From: Pseudorasbora parva | Lineage: Eukaryota > Chordata > Actinopteri > Cypriniformes > Gobionidae | Direction of reading: 5' to 3' | DNA length: 64,000 nucleotides | Assembly: GCF_024679245.1 (NCBI RefSeq) | Contig: NC_090185.1 | Location: forward strand, 29,448,670-29,512,669 | Part shown: in pieces, positions 21,155-32,608 of the stretch | Numbering within the stretch: position 1 is the first letter of the stretch | How the letters are laid out: every line of letters starts with the position of its first letter | Made by a program: the position numbers and the translations under genes | The notes under the pieces: model-generated | Databases searched by the model: none | What the model saw: only the letters and a program-made list of their open reading frames with translations | Told to the model about the DNA's origin: nothing

Positions 21155-22960
21155 GATGATAATAATGATAATTATTATTATCACCGCCCGACGCACATCG
21201 CAAGCGACCCCTGGTGACAAAGTGACTCCACAGGGTACTTGCAAAACTCACATTTCAACTGAAATCACACTTCATTCACACTCTGTCTACCATATCCTAT
21301 GCATGTGAGCAATAGTCTGCTCTATGCAGCACGCTTCACAATTCACTCTACACTCAAACATGAATTGTTTTTTCATTCTCATTTCTTTCTTTAAGTGTAC
21401 ATTTCATGTGTGTGTGTTAAGTATTCACTGAGTTTTAGTTCATCTTTGCAACGTGTTTCAGAAAGATCTTCGCGGAGACTGAGGCAGCTGAAAGGGCATG
21501 TTTTGTGACATATGAGGACGCAAATGTGTATAATGAGATATGACACAGGAATTACAAGGAGAGGGTGAAATATGAGGACATTACCCATGTCCCCACTTTT
21601 CAAAATGCTTATAATTCATACAGGATGAGGTTTTTTTTTAGAAAGTAAAAATGCAGAATGTTTCCTTTGGTGCTAACTAGAGGTAAGGGTAGTGTAAGGG
21701 GATAGAAAATACAGTTTGTACAGTATAAAAACCATTACACCTATGAAATGTCCCCATATGTCACAAAAACAAGCGTGCGTGTGTGTGTGTGTGTGTTGGA
21801 AAGACACGAATGCAAAGAAAACTGTTCAATTTAATATGAGAAACTGATAAGATACTGATTTTAGTTTGTCTAAATGAAGTAGCCTATAGGTAAGGCACAC
21901 AAATTTGCTAAATATATATTGGGTTCCTTTATAGCACGAGCACAGTGTGTGTGTTTGTATGTGCTCTATAACTGTTGAGCCCAGAGGAGCCGTCATTACT
22001 GTTACGCCACTGGTGTAAAGGATTTGGTTGAATAACACAGAACAGCATGAACACAGGTAGACTGAATGAGTGAGTGTGTTACTGTATTCCTGCTGATCAT
22101 ATTAAGCCCGTTCCAGTTATACTTCAGCTGTTGAGATGATTTTGTGAGAAACAGCAGACTTCATTCTTCCTTGCGTGTTTGTGCTAACCACTGTATGCAG
22201 TAAAAGTGGTTTAAAGCCACAAAAATAATAAAGTGCAAATTAGCAGTTGTTTGGCTTTTCAGAAAAGCTTTGTTAGCATCATATTTACTGTGCATTGACA
22301 AGGGCTGCGTTTCTCATAAGCTTTGTGAGCTAATTTTATCGTTGAGATCATTGATGGCAATGGTTCTGTGATCTGCTGGGCTTAGTTATGATGATTTGGA
22401 GAAATTTTTAAATTTTGTACCCTTTATGATTATAACTTTTTTTTGGGAGGATACACTTTCCTAGTGTATAAAGTGTGCTATAAATAACATTGCCTTGTCT
22501 TTCTACTTTGTATGTTCTTTTTATTTTTTTATTTTATTTTTCTGACGTAAAAGACACTGTGCTGTGCTGTTATATTCTTGCCTTATGTGCTGGATTCTTA
22601 ATAAAACAATGAGATCTTGACACAGGTAAATGTTTGGCTAAAGTTACAAGACAAGTGAGTCTGTTGATATGTTGCTGCCTTAACCATTCTGTTCTGGTAA
22701 ACATTTATTTAAGTGTTTAAAGTGTACTTCAGTATTCTCAGGTACAAAGAGCATTGATTCACTGTATTTGCTTGATCTCATTGTTCAAGACTCAATAAAT
22801 TGTATTAAATAAAATCTTTCAAAGTTTGGATATTTCTAGTCTAATAGTTTTGACTTGAGTTTTACATTTATTCATTTGGCTGATGCTTTTATCCAAAGTG
22901 TGAAAGCAGAAATGTGTTTGAGTTTAATTTGGTTCACACATTTTGATAAAACTCTGAGTT
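21155..22960. other. 3' flank of V-set gene; SINE tail
   Basis: Probable 3' UTR and intergenic sequence with several AATAAA signals. An inverted copy of the fish SINE/LINE tail is visible at about 22863-22903 (GCTTTTATCCAAAGTG). No other gene is seen. Confidence 0.55.
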
Positions 22961-22969
22961 CCACAGTCT

Positions 22970-24150
22970 CCTCATCACAACTAACTCCTTCCTGTAGATG
23001 TTTGGTGTGTGTTTGAGGCACTGGGGCTCTTTGAGGGACCATGAGGGTTTTAAAGTCCTCTAAGGGCCCAGCTGTATCTCAGCACCAGATCACATGTGGG
23101 ATTGAGCTCTTCTCATGTTTGCATGCAAAAGATCAGGTGCTCTGAGTTTCCACATCAACAACACTCTTTAGTAAATGAAACGCATCAGATAATGGCATCA
23201 GGTCAAACCAGAAACAGTATGATGATAATAAACATCAAAGCATTTCATCCATATACTACCCTACTACAAAAAAAAAAAAAAAAAAATGCTATAATACAAA
23301 ACAAAAGAATATCTCAAAAAAGAGAAAAATATAAACCTGGCGGTCGGGTTTATGAGGTCCTGTCATGATAAGAGTAACTTCTTGAGTAATCATTGTCTAC
23401 TTTTTTGCCTTTTCTCTCATTATTTTATCAAACATTTTACATTTTAAAATGTATGTTTCAGTTTCTCTGTAGGTCAGAATGAGGTCTGGTGATAATAAAC
23501 AAAACCAAGACATGACGGTATATATGGTACTGTAGCTGCCCACTCGTCCCGCATCTCATCTGATAACAATCCTATCTGAGTCTCTGAATCATTCCTCATC
23601 AGACCATCAGAGAATACAGTCTCTGACTTCAGTCTGTCAGGATGAAAACAAGATAGAGGAACCATGAGGAAAATCTTTCTGGATTGAGCCCATTTGAAAG
23701 GCAAATTCATGAAAAGAACAGGCTGTATTATTTCCCTGTTGTATTGTAGTTGTAGTGATAATGAACTAAAGTCAAGACATACATTTTTTATTAAAGACTC
23801 AATGACAGCAGAATATATAAGACACAATTCAGGTAAATGTTTTAGGTGAAATAGCAAATGCTACTGCTTATGATTATCCTTCACTATTAAAAAATGTCCT
23901 AAAGTCATGTCCTATGTCCTAAACACCAACTGGTGAGCCAGATCTTAAAATATAAATAGGATGGATCATGTTTCTATTTAAACCTAGCCATCACTACTAT
24001 CATAGACAGGACTTTTATCTACAAGGACATCTTATCCCATTTGTCATTATTATTAGTGTCATGATCTACTGCTTGAGTTACAGGAACATACACTGTTTAT
24101 GCAGGCGCTGCTTCATCTGTGTTTAAACAAATGTGAGCATCTGAACAACA
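22970..24150 (+). other. Immune-locus duplication block, copy 2
   Basis: Parallels 33930-34850 over long stretches: CAGCTGTATCTCAGCACCAG, AATGAAACGCATCA, CATCAGGTCAA, TACTGCTTGAGTTACAGGA. It also parallels 5700-6260 (CAGTCTGTCAGGATGAAAAC, AAAGACTCAATGACAGCA). The order of shared segments is the same in the three blocks, as expected for tandem duplication of a receptor gene with its upstream region. Confidence 0.7.
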
Positions 24151-24299
24151 CATTTAAAAAGTGAAAACCACGTCACATGTAGAGTATTGGCGGTTCTGTT
24201 GTCGAGATTTGTTCTTCCACTGAACATGATCTTAAACTTCAAGATATTCATGTGAATTGGAGAGACAATAATGACTAAATTGTGTAACGTATAATTAGG
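24103..24299 (+). pseudogene. Decayed second copy of the V-set receptor
   Basis: 24107-24147 matches the signal exon and its donor, with a deletion. 24184-24299 matches the V exon (shared GGCGGTTCTGTTGTC, TTCTTCCACTGA, CATGATCTTAAACTTCAAGA) but has lost the first cysteine codon region, gained stops and ends abruptly at a Tc1 fragment. There is no splice acceptor between the two parts. Clearly non-functional. Confidence 0.8.
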
Positions 24300-24960
24300 A
24301 TAAATATTTAGTGGCTGGACAGGACCCTGTAAGCTGAGAGGTAAAACTTTCCTGATGAGTTTCTGAGAGAATCTTTTTTCCACAAACTCAACAATCTGAT
24401 GCAGGAAAAAAAATGTTTGTGTGGAAAAAGACCCCTGAAGGTGTGCCGTGGTATCTGGCACCAAGATGTTAGCAGCAGACCCTTTAAGTCCTCTAAGTTG
24501 TGAGGTTGGGCCTCCATGGATCGGACTTGTTTGTTCAGCACATCCCACAGATGCTCGATTGGATTGAGAGATTTAGAGGCCAAGTCAACACCTCAAACCA
24601 TTCCTAAACCATCAGCAAGCCACAGCTACCAGTGAATAATGTTTCAAAGAAAGGGTTTACAAGGTCTACAACCATGCTTAGGTAGGTGGTACGTGTCAAA
24701 GTAACATCCACATGGATGGCAGGACCCAAGGTTTCCCACCAGAATATTGCCCAAAGCATCCCACTGCCTCTGCCAGCCTACCTTCTTCCCATAGTGCATC
24801 CTGCTGCCATGTGTTCCTCAGGTAAGTGACCCGCATGCATCCGGCCGTCCATGTGATGTAAAAGAAACCAGAAGACCAGGCCTCCTTCTTCCATTGCTCC
24901 GTGGTCCAGTTCTCGTGGTCGTCAGATTGAGTGTCTGTCTCAAGTCACAGAATATTTGAC
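24300..24960 (-). mobile_element. Tc1/mariner transposase fragment
   Basis: The minus-strand frame holds NPIEHLWDVLNKQVRSMEAQ, the third catalytic Glu region of Tc1 transposases, with further degraded upstream parts to about 24960. It interrupts the V-set pseudogene. Frameshifts and stops throughout; no terminal repeats seen. Confidence 0.75.
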
Positions 24961-24967
24961 CTAGTTG

Positions 24968-25300
24968 CATGAACCCAGCAGTTTCTTGTCTCCTGCGCCT
25001 CCGTCAAGGCAATAGATCCCTGGAGGATTATGTTGTGTGGACATGTGTGAACTTTGTCATTGTGTTGCTTTTAATGATGTTGCCCTCAAGGACATTTTTA
25101 GGCATGGATCAGTACCCTCAGTACCCGCCACACCAGAGTGTCCACACCATGCCCCCACTGCCAAGTCTGATTTCGCTCACGTCATGCCTGCTCTGCAGCA
25201 TTCATGTCCAGAGTCCAGCGATCCCACCTGTCCATGTCCAGAGCCAAGGGACATCTCTTGTCCGCAAACAGAGTCCAGAAAGGGCTCTAGCCCCTGACCA
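24968..25300 (+). pseudogene. Ty3/Gypsy-type gag fragment
   Basis: Frames giving LLRLRQGNRSLEDYV then, after a shift, CELCHCVAFNDVALKDIF resemble the Gag core of fish Gypsy elements. A Pro/Ser-rich repeat region follows (CPEPRDISCP and similar). It is frameshifted, has no zinc knuckle, and is an old fragment. Confidence 0.6.
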
Positions 25301-25362
25301 GTGTCAGAGATGGCTCCAGACCATGACCCCATAGCTCCACCCAAAAAGATTTGGTTCTGTCA

Positions 25363-25520
25363 CGGTGTGTTTGGGTTTTGTTCATGTTTCATGGTCACTG
25401 TCATGTGTTCCTGTTTGTCATGTGATCCTGCCATGCGCTCTATTGTCATGTATTCCCTAGTATCCTGTGTCATGTTGCCTAGCAACGTGGGGGAGAGGAG
25501 GCTGTCGTTGTCCGTTCGCC
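25363..25520 (+). repeat. Possible LTR fragment linked to the gag piece
   Basis: Starts TGTCACGGTGTGTTTGGG, a TG-type LTR start, and continues in a TCATGTG-rich stretch. There is only one copy in the window, so assignment is tentative. Confidence 0.35.
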
Positions 25521-25596
25521 ACTTCTCCACCCACAAATCATGCTAACTGTACAGTAAGATTTAGATTTTATTTTATTATGATTGTGACTAGTCAAA

Positions 25597-25740
25597 TGCA
25601 ATAGCTAGCGAGTCTTTCCGGAAAAAAAACAAGCGGATTGCGTATCAGAGCTACAATTGGGACACAAGCATTCTTTAGCTCTGCCCACAAAATACGCAAT
25701 CCGCTTGTTTTTTTTCCGGAAAGACTCGCTAGCTATTGCA
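25597..25740. repeat. Perfect 48-bp inverted repeat with 48-nt spacer
   Basis: TGCAATAGCTAGCGAGTCTT and the following 28 bases recur exactly inverted at 25693-25740. This includes the A8/T8 tract, which normally changes quickly. It may be a MITE end pair or a recent inverted duplication. Confidence 0.95.
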
Positions 25741-26936
25741 TGAGAGCGTCTGAAACCTGTGACATCCTCATGCATGGAAAAGAAAACGTTACCCTAAATA
25801 AACCATGGCTATCAATCAGATTCAACTAATACAGATATGATCCAGAATCAGATCCGGAGGCTAAAATAAATTGAACAGGAGAAGCAGCAACGGCAGGACG
25901 TCCGTCTCTGTGGTATGGAACATTACTGTATTTAGTGGCTTGTCAACATTTGCGTACGTTTACTTGTGGATTATGAGGATATGATTTGGTTTATGGACTC
26001 TTGTATGCAACTAAACCTTAGCAGTAGCAAGCAAAACGGTTTTGCACGTCAGACTAGTGTATAACGTTACATAGAAAAACAATGGAGTAGCGGATTTGAA
26101 TGACGAAGGTTTATGTTTGGGTGGTTTTACAATAAACAAACTGACACCTATAGTGGTCAGCTAAACAAATGTATTTAAACACACACCATAGATCGCATGC
26201 TCCATTGATAAATTAACTATACGATCGCGTTGTTTACTGATGTTTACTCACGCGACGATAGCCAACAGCATAGACATTTGAAGCAGTTTAACTCACCGCC
26301 TGCTTCCAAAGCAGGACCGTGAACCTTCATCATCACCACTCCATCAAAAACACACTTCTTTGGTGACATTGTTGATTTGGTGAAGTCCTGAGACAGCAGT
26401 GAGAGCAGTGTTTGTGGGCGTGCATTTGCTCTCTCACTCTCTGGTCGCTCGCCCGCGCACCCTTCCGGGAGAAGAGCCCGTACGGCCCATACAAGGCCAT
26501 TCCGACCCGGTTACGTCAAGCCGACCCATACTCGAAAAAAACTTTCCGAAACTTGTGAGAAACCGGAAGGAGTATTTTTGACACAGAAATACTCCATCAA
26601 ACATAAACTTTGTGACGAAGAGACGAAGGCCACGTTAGGCCACATGAGGACGAAGGCCACGTTCGGCCACATGGAGACGAAGGCCACGTTAGGCCACATG
26701 AAGACTCGAGTGATCCATGAGACTGATGAACAGGATGATGAGTAGTTATGTAAAAACTAGGGCTGTTAAAATAATGTGTTCATTTTGATTAATTAATCTG
26801 AGAAAAATAGCGTATTAAAAAAATAATGCAGATTAATCCATTCCATATTGAACTTTGACCCTGAGCAGTTCTCGCCACCATTCAACTGTAAAATGAAGGA
26901 AGGAGCTGAGAACGCGCTGTCTGGATCATTTACTAA
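25741..26936. other. Intergenic; exon-like segment, minisatellite, hAT-like end
   Basis: On the minus strand, 26297-26369 reads ATG, 24 codons starting MSPKKCVFDGVVMMKV, then the donor GTGAGT. It could be the first exon of a THAP-type transposon gene (one expected Cys missing), with low certainty. At about 26617-26705 there are three 28-bp units containing ACGAAGGCCACGTTAGGCCA. At 26758, TAGGGCTGTTAAAATAATG resembles one end of a hAT element. Confidence 0.4.
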
Positions 26937-27024
26937 AACATTTACTTATAGAAGAAAAAGGGCTTGTGTTGATAAAAGTATACTTTTATCAACACAAGCC
27001 CTTTTTCTTCTATAAGTAAATGTT
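26937..27024. repeat. 88-bp perfect palindrome without spacer
   Basis: 44 bases starting AACATTTACTTATAGAAGAA are followed immediately by their exact reverse complement. The centre is GTA|TAC at 26980/26981. No mismatch was found. Confidence 0.97.
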
Positions 27025-27419
27025 CCAGTCAATGATACCAAATGCAAAGTATCCAGGAATTAAAGTTAATGTATTGGCCGTATATTGGTTGCAGCGATAA
27101 CTATCTTTTATTGGTTCTTACTGTTGCAGAAGACACTGTTTTTGCTGATATATTCTTTCCAGATGTACCACACTGTTTTTAACAAAACACTGAATAAGGA
27201 ACATGTTTTTGCTGTATCTAAAGAAAATGAGTTTGTCAATGTTGCTGTCTGCACCACAATTGTTCTTTCTCATTCTGCATTTGCCAGTATTGATTATGTT
27301 TCAGTCGATGTTAGTACTGCATATCATTTACCAAACGCAATTTGGTAAATGCTGATATATAAATTAAAACAATGTCTGTTTGCACAGTTCCACATGCATT
27401 TTATATTTATAATTTTATA

Positions 27420-27588
27420 TTTCTGCCAGAAAGACTCAGAAGAATTAATACTGTAACAGTAGACATTTATTAAGGAGCTCAGCAAGCAATCAAAGTTCTT
27501 TGGCGTAGGCCCCGTTCGTAATTTACATTCCGGGGGTACGGAATCTGCGTATCCCGCCTGAGATAAAGGCGGGGGAGCAGCCCACCCC
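27420..27588 (-). repeat. Ngaro repeat B2 (3' terminus)
   Basis: 169 bp matching 27909-28077 almost perfectly. On the plus strand both begin TTTCTGCCAGAAAGACTCAG. Confidence 0.92.
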
Positions 27589-27767
27589 CCCGGATAATGA
27601 AGGGGGCCATCTGGTGGTGGTGGGGTAGATGGAGGAAAAGTACTTCCTGGGGACTCTAGGTGGATGGAATAGCCCGTCTGTTTTGAGGATGGTAGGAGAG
27701 CCCGGCTGTTGTGAGGGGGGAATTGGAAGAAGAGGTCCCATCTTGGTGGAGGTGGGGAGGATGGTGG

Positions 27768-27913
27768 AGCTGGAGCATCAGTATCTGCGAACTCAGACAT
27801 GAGTAAGTACGACCTTTATATGCTACTAACAGGATGTGATTGGATAGATGAGAAGGTAATTAGTGACGTAACGATTAAGTCTTCCTGGCAGAACTTGCGC
27901 TAGCTTCATTTCT
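27768..27913 (-). repeat. Ngaro repeat A2
   Basis: 146 bp matching A1 at 32609-32754, including AACAGGATGTGATTGGATAG. It overlaps B1 by five bases (TTTCT), which is the recombination junction. Confidence 0.92.
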
Positions 27914-28077
27914 GCCAGAAAGACTCAGAAGAATTAATACTGTAACAGTAGACATTTATTAAGGAGCTCAGCAAGCAATCAAAGTTCTTTGGCGTAGGCC
28001 CCGTTCGTAATTTACATTCCGGGGGTACGGAATCTGCGTATCCCGCCTGAGATAAAGGCGGGGGAGCAGCCCACCCC
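27909..28077 (-). repeat. Ngaro repeat B1
   Basis: 169-bp internal copy of B2. The B1-A2 junction reproduces the joined ends of the presumed circular intermediate. Confidence 0.92.
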
Positions 28078-28324
28078 CAAAAATAGGTGGAAGAAGTATT
28101 CACCGCGAACGGGGCCCACCCCCCAAGAATGTTTTGTGGAGTTTTACTCACGGGAACTGGATCCTGAATTCCTAGAGGAGAGAAATAAGAACGATTAGGT
28201 TAAGATATTACCGGTAAAAGCTTCATACCGTCGGCAATCCTAATTCCTGATGAGAGATTTACGGCTATGATGACTTACTGACGTGTCACTAGCAGCCATA
28301 TTACATAGAAACGAGGGCTATAGT

Positions 28325-28540
28325 CCATCTTTGATAGAACATGCAGGCCACAGCCATCTTTTTGATAGAACGCATGGGCCACAGGCCGTCTTTTGATAGG
28401 ACACATGGGCCACAGGCCGTCTTTTTGGTAGGACACATGGGCCACAGGCCATCTTTTTGATAGGACACATGGGCCACAGGCCGTCTTTTTGATAGGACAC
28501 ATGGGCCACCGGCCATCTTTTGATAGGCTGCGGGTCATCT
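28325..28540. repeat. ~32-bp minisatellite in Ngaro 3' untranslated region
   Basis: About six or seven imperfect units of the type GATAGGACACATGGGCCACA plus GGCCRTCTTTTT. All minus-strand 'proteins' here (WPMCPIKKTACGPC-like) are shadows of this array. Confidence 0.9.
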
Positions 28541-28651
28541 TTGAAGGTTTGTGTAGCCATAGCCAACTTAAGACTCATAAACCACGGCCATGTTTAGGTA
28601 GAACACATGACTGGACCACCACCAGAGTAAAATAAGGAATTTACCTTAATG

Positions 28652-29710
28652 TTACTGGAGAGCTTGCTGAGCTTCCATGATGGATTTAAAATCTGGTCTT
28701 ATGTAGGACTCGAATGCCGAGGAAGACCATCTGCCCAGGATTTTGATGGTTGCTGTAGGGATGCCGCGCTCGGCTGCTGAAGTGGCGGCTCCGATTCTGA
28801 AGGAGTGACCGATGAATTGAGAGGGGGATAAGTTGCAGTTTTTGAGAGCAGAGGTGAGGTGGGACCTGAACCAGTTTTGAGAGAGAGGTGCTCCGTTGGG
28901 TAGAATGAAGAGGGGAGAGGTGACAGAATGACTAGGGCGGATTTTTAGGAATTTAATCATTGAAGAGAAGGGGCAAAATTCGCTGCTGATTTTTGCAATA
29001 GTTAAGGTGACGCCGATGCCTTTGGAGTCGTTTTTTGAATGTTTGAGAAAGAGGGTGAAAAATTTTGGAAAGATATGCAGATCAGAGAAGGAAAGGCCGC
29101 GGGCTGGGTCAAATTTGTTAGATGGGGAAGTGAATTCGCCTGGCTGCATGAAACCGTAAAAAGCTGTTAAAAATACTGCTTCGAGCAGGGTGTTGATGTA
29201 CTTAGAAAAGAGCCCGTTACGAAGAGAGAAAATGAGTCTATGAATTAGGGGTGGAGTCAGAGGCAACCTTTTGTCTGGAAGCTCGGTAGAAGATTTGGCT
29301 AAGCCTTTAAGCAGTAACCGAATAGGAGTAGCGGAAAATAGGCTAGGAGCGTCAGGGTTGAAGAGTTTGGCGAAGAATTAAACGCCTGCGAGCAATCTCA
29401 GAATGGAAGAAATTTTTAATTTTTGATTATCAAAATTGGAAACGAGAAAGGAGCAGACGGACGAAATCAAAATGGGAAAAAGGGGAATTTGCAGGGAAAA
29501 GCAAAATAATGCAAATGAATACCAGGTGGAAGAATAAGCTTTGAGTGTGGAAGAGGCGATGCCTTTAGACATGTAATGTCTTACTGAACTAAGCAAGTCG
29601 TCTAGTGTAACGTTGTGGCTGACAGGGGCGGCAGGGTGTTGGGTCCTTGTTGGCCGCGGGGCGGGGCCGTCTGAAGGTCTGAAAACGAAAGCGAGAGAGT
29701 GCGTCAGCAA
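28652..29710 (-). pseudogene. Ngaro tyrosine recombinase, inactivated
   Basis: About 350 codons open except for one TAA at 29378-29380. The frame resumes in register (37 codons between the stop and the next Met). The N-terminal core-binding part contains LSSVRHYMSKGIASSTLKAY. The catalytic part keeps the H-x-x-R box (GHSFRIGAATSAAE), the GRW box and the nucleophile Tyr in FESYIR. The first catalytic Arg position reads FMQPGEFT where the family has LRPGEFT-like sequence, so Arg is replaced by Gln. This enzyme would integrate the cDNA circle. With the stop and the lost Arg, this copy cannot. Confidence 0.85.
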
Positions 29711-31236
29711 CGCCGTTAAAGTGGCCGGGTATGTGAGCAGCTTTAATGATGAAATTGTACATGACGGATTGCCAGATTAAGCGACGCAAAAAAGGCATAA
29801 TCATCGGGCACGATGATCTGCCTTTGTTAATAATAGCGACGGTGGCTTCGTTATCACAGAGCATGAGAATGCGTTTCCTGGACCACTCGGGGCCCCAGAT
29901 AACGCTAGCTACGGCTATAGGGTAGAGTTCATATAGCGCTGAAGAGAGAGAGTTAGACGTAGATTTGGGAAAATCTTCCGGCCATTTCTCTGCAAACCAA
30001 TGCCCTTGGAAGTAACCCCCGAAGCCCACAGATGGAGCTGTGTCAGTGAATAGATGTAAGTCTGCGGAAGATTCGAAAGCCTCGTTGTAAAAGAAAGAGA
30101 TACCATTCCAGTCGTTAAGTAAACGAAACCAGAATGAAATGTTGGACCTACAGCCTTCGTCTAACTGGACCGGATCGCTTAATTTGGGAACGGAATGAGC
30201 CGACGTAAGAAGACGAGATATAAAAGCCCGACCTTGAGGGATGATGCTCATTGCGAAATTTAGGTGGCCCAGCAGTGACAGTAAATTCCGTTTCGAGACG
30301 ACGAGTAGCGAGGAGAATTTTCCCAAGAAGGATCGAATTCTTGAAAGTTTCTCTAACGGGAGAGAAGCTTGCATTTTAACTGTATCAAGGGAGATACCTA
30401 GAAATTCTAGATTTGTGGAGGGGCCAAGTGTTTTCTCTAAGGAGAGGGGAACGCCGATGTCTCCGAAAACCTGTTTTAGAATGTCGAGAATCGGAGAATG
30501 GGGGGAAGGAAAATCAATGAGCAGAAAAGATGTGATTGAAGATGTGAGGGCTGCTTCTGCACCCGAAAGTGAGCCTAACTGCGAAATAGAATTTAGAATC
30601 CCATTTGATACCGAAAAGCGGCCAATCGGCAGGGTGAATTGGCATGATTTTAAAAGCGTCGGTTATGTCTGCTTTAGCCAGCCAAGCGCCTTGGCCAGCT
30701 AGTTTGATTAACTGAATAGCATTGTCCACTGAAGCGTAGTGGAGGGAGAATGATTTTAACGGAATGCATTCGTTAATGCTAGCTATTTTGCTGGAGTGAG
30801 GGGAAGACATGTCGAAAATTAGACGTTTTTTGCCTGAGTATTTACGAGTGGCGATCCCGATGGAGTTAATCCTATGAGGAGAGAAAGGAGGGAGAGCAAA
30901 AGGGCCAATAACGTAACCTTTATTAACTTCTTTTTCAAGCAAGGTTGAAACTACATTGGGTTCGTTCGTGGCTGATTGCAGGTTTTTAGCTGAAAAAGGT
31001 GAAGTAAGTTGTGAGAGTATCCCCACCCTAAACCCTTGAGACAGGCCGGTGATAAGATAGTCAGCAAAAGATGGATCAGGGTGGGAAGAGAGGTATCTGG
31101 ATAGATTTGGAATGTTGATGGGAGTGGATGGATGTTTGATCAGAATTTTCTCGGAAAGGGGGCTTTCCTTTGGTTGTTCGGTTTGTAACGGCGTGGGCAG
31201 ACTGATTTTGGGTGCGGGTCCTTGCACACGCTGCAA
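29589..31236 (-). pseudogene. Ngaro reverse transcriptase-RNase H, catalytic box deleted
   Basis: The RT part (31236-30514) has KRLIFDMSSPHSSKI, the first catalytic Asp in LAKADITDAFKIMPI, and FGCRSSPHIFN. It then jumps to sequence of the type LIDFPSPHSP. The stretch with the YxDD-like pair is missing and a stop follows. The RNase H part (30374-29589) keeps Asp (LFTDTAPSVGFGGYF), Glu (YELYPIA), Asp (LCDNEATVAIIN) and Asp (GVADALSR). A frameshift separates RNase H from the recombinase. It overlaps gag by about 97 bp in another frame, an arrangement that allows frameshifted expression. Confidence 0.85.
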
Positions 31237-32594
31237 ATGTGGGCAAACCGACAGTTAGAATATACGCACACAGCTTCGTTAAACATGTTACAAATGGGAC
31301 TGTCATTAAGTTCTGCTGTAGGGCGACCTCTGTTATAGAATTTGCGTCTTACTTGTTCAGTACCATGGACAGCGTCCGGATCGTGGCTATTGAACGCTTT
31401 TGGGCAAAGCGCGGCTGTACGGCCGTGGGCGCTACAAATAGAACACAACAAACTTCTATGGCTGCCGAAATGCCGGACTAACAGTTCAGTGTCGATGATG
31501 GACCAGTCGAGTCTTGAGTTATAGAGAGTGATGCATGACACGGATTTAGCGGAGAAGGCTTTGTGGTACTCGTAGAATAAAGTACCCCCATACCTTTGGT
31601 TAAAGTCTGCCATCATGGAAAGATAGATGTCTAACTCTTCCATTCTATCTGGGAAAACTTGGCATATAGTGTCCCTCTATATGCTGAACGCGATGACGAA
31701 CTCGCCGAATGGTAAATTGCGTTGCAGGCGTGGATCGGAAGTTTTGAGTAGGACTGCCACGTCACCGCAGTCCACCATTTTCCTGTCGGCGGCAGGCGAG
31801 GGGAGAAGTAGGGAAGCCAGGTTGATGTCCTTACCTTGGATAATATTTGATCTGAGATGTGGAGATACGGTAGCGGCAGCGGGAGGAACAAAGCGCCTAC
31901 CGAAAGGTTGAGCTGGTGTTGTCGTGGAGAGATTGAAGATGGGAGAAACCGGCGGAATTGAAGCGTTTTGGAATGGCGACTGGGCCCCGAATAGATGAAC
32001 CGGCAAGGAGGTAGATGTAGAGGGCACGCTCGCTGAAATATCTCCGGAGAGGGAAGCCCGGGCCGTAGCGGGATCTGCGCGGCTTGCGGGGTTGAAGAGG
32101 GAGTATTCGAACGATGACATCTTGGACTGAAGCCCTATTACCGTTTGTGATAAGTTTTGGACTGCGGAAAGGAGCTGCTGATTTGTGTCGGGAGGGTCGG
32201 CGATTTGCAGGGAGGATGATGCTTGAGTTAGTAAAGCTGGTCTTTTGGTTGGATGAGAAGGGGATTTTGCAGATCTCTTCTTGCTGGCTTTCTTTGGTTG
32301 AACGGAGGCGGCGGCGGCGTTCGGATGTGGAGAAGTAGGTGCTGGTAGATTGCCCAATGTGTTGTGGGCCAAGAGGAGAAGATCATTTCTTGAGATTCCT
32401 TCGCTGACGGGAATGCCTGCGTCCTCGAGAGCTTTGAGCATATCTTCTGAAGACTGGCTCGCCCATGACGAAGTACGGCATTGCATGCGTGAGCTGCGGC
32501 GAGTAGCAGGAGATGGCTGGACGAAATCGTCTGAATCGGAATAATCGCAAATAGATTGCGTGTCCTGAGACATGGTTTGGTCGGCTACTGACAT
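31140..32594 (-). pseudogene. Ngaro gag-like ORF1 with one in-frame stop
   Basis: The frame is 484 codons long, starts MSVADQTMSQDTQSI, and is interrupted once by TAG at 31677-31679. It resumes in the same register. Ser/Ala/Pro-rich N-terminal half with a basic patch (KKASKKRSAKSPSHPTKR). The C-terminal part has a Cys/His knuckle-like cluster (CSICSAHGRTAALC) and a second one (CRFAHICSVCKDPHPKSVC). It probably coats the RNA. No other lesion seen. Confidence 0.75.
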
Positions 32595-32608
32595 TTAAGC
32601 AACTAGGC

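Noticed and set aside
28325..28540. CRISPR-like regular repeat array
   Set aside because: Units are contiguous and all similar, without unique spacers, and lie in an Ngaro 3' region in a vertebrate genome. This is a minisatellite.
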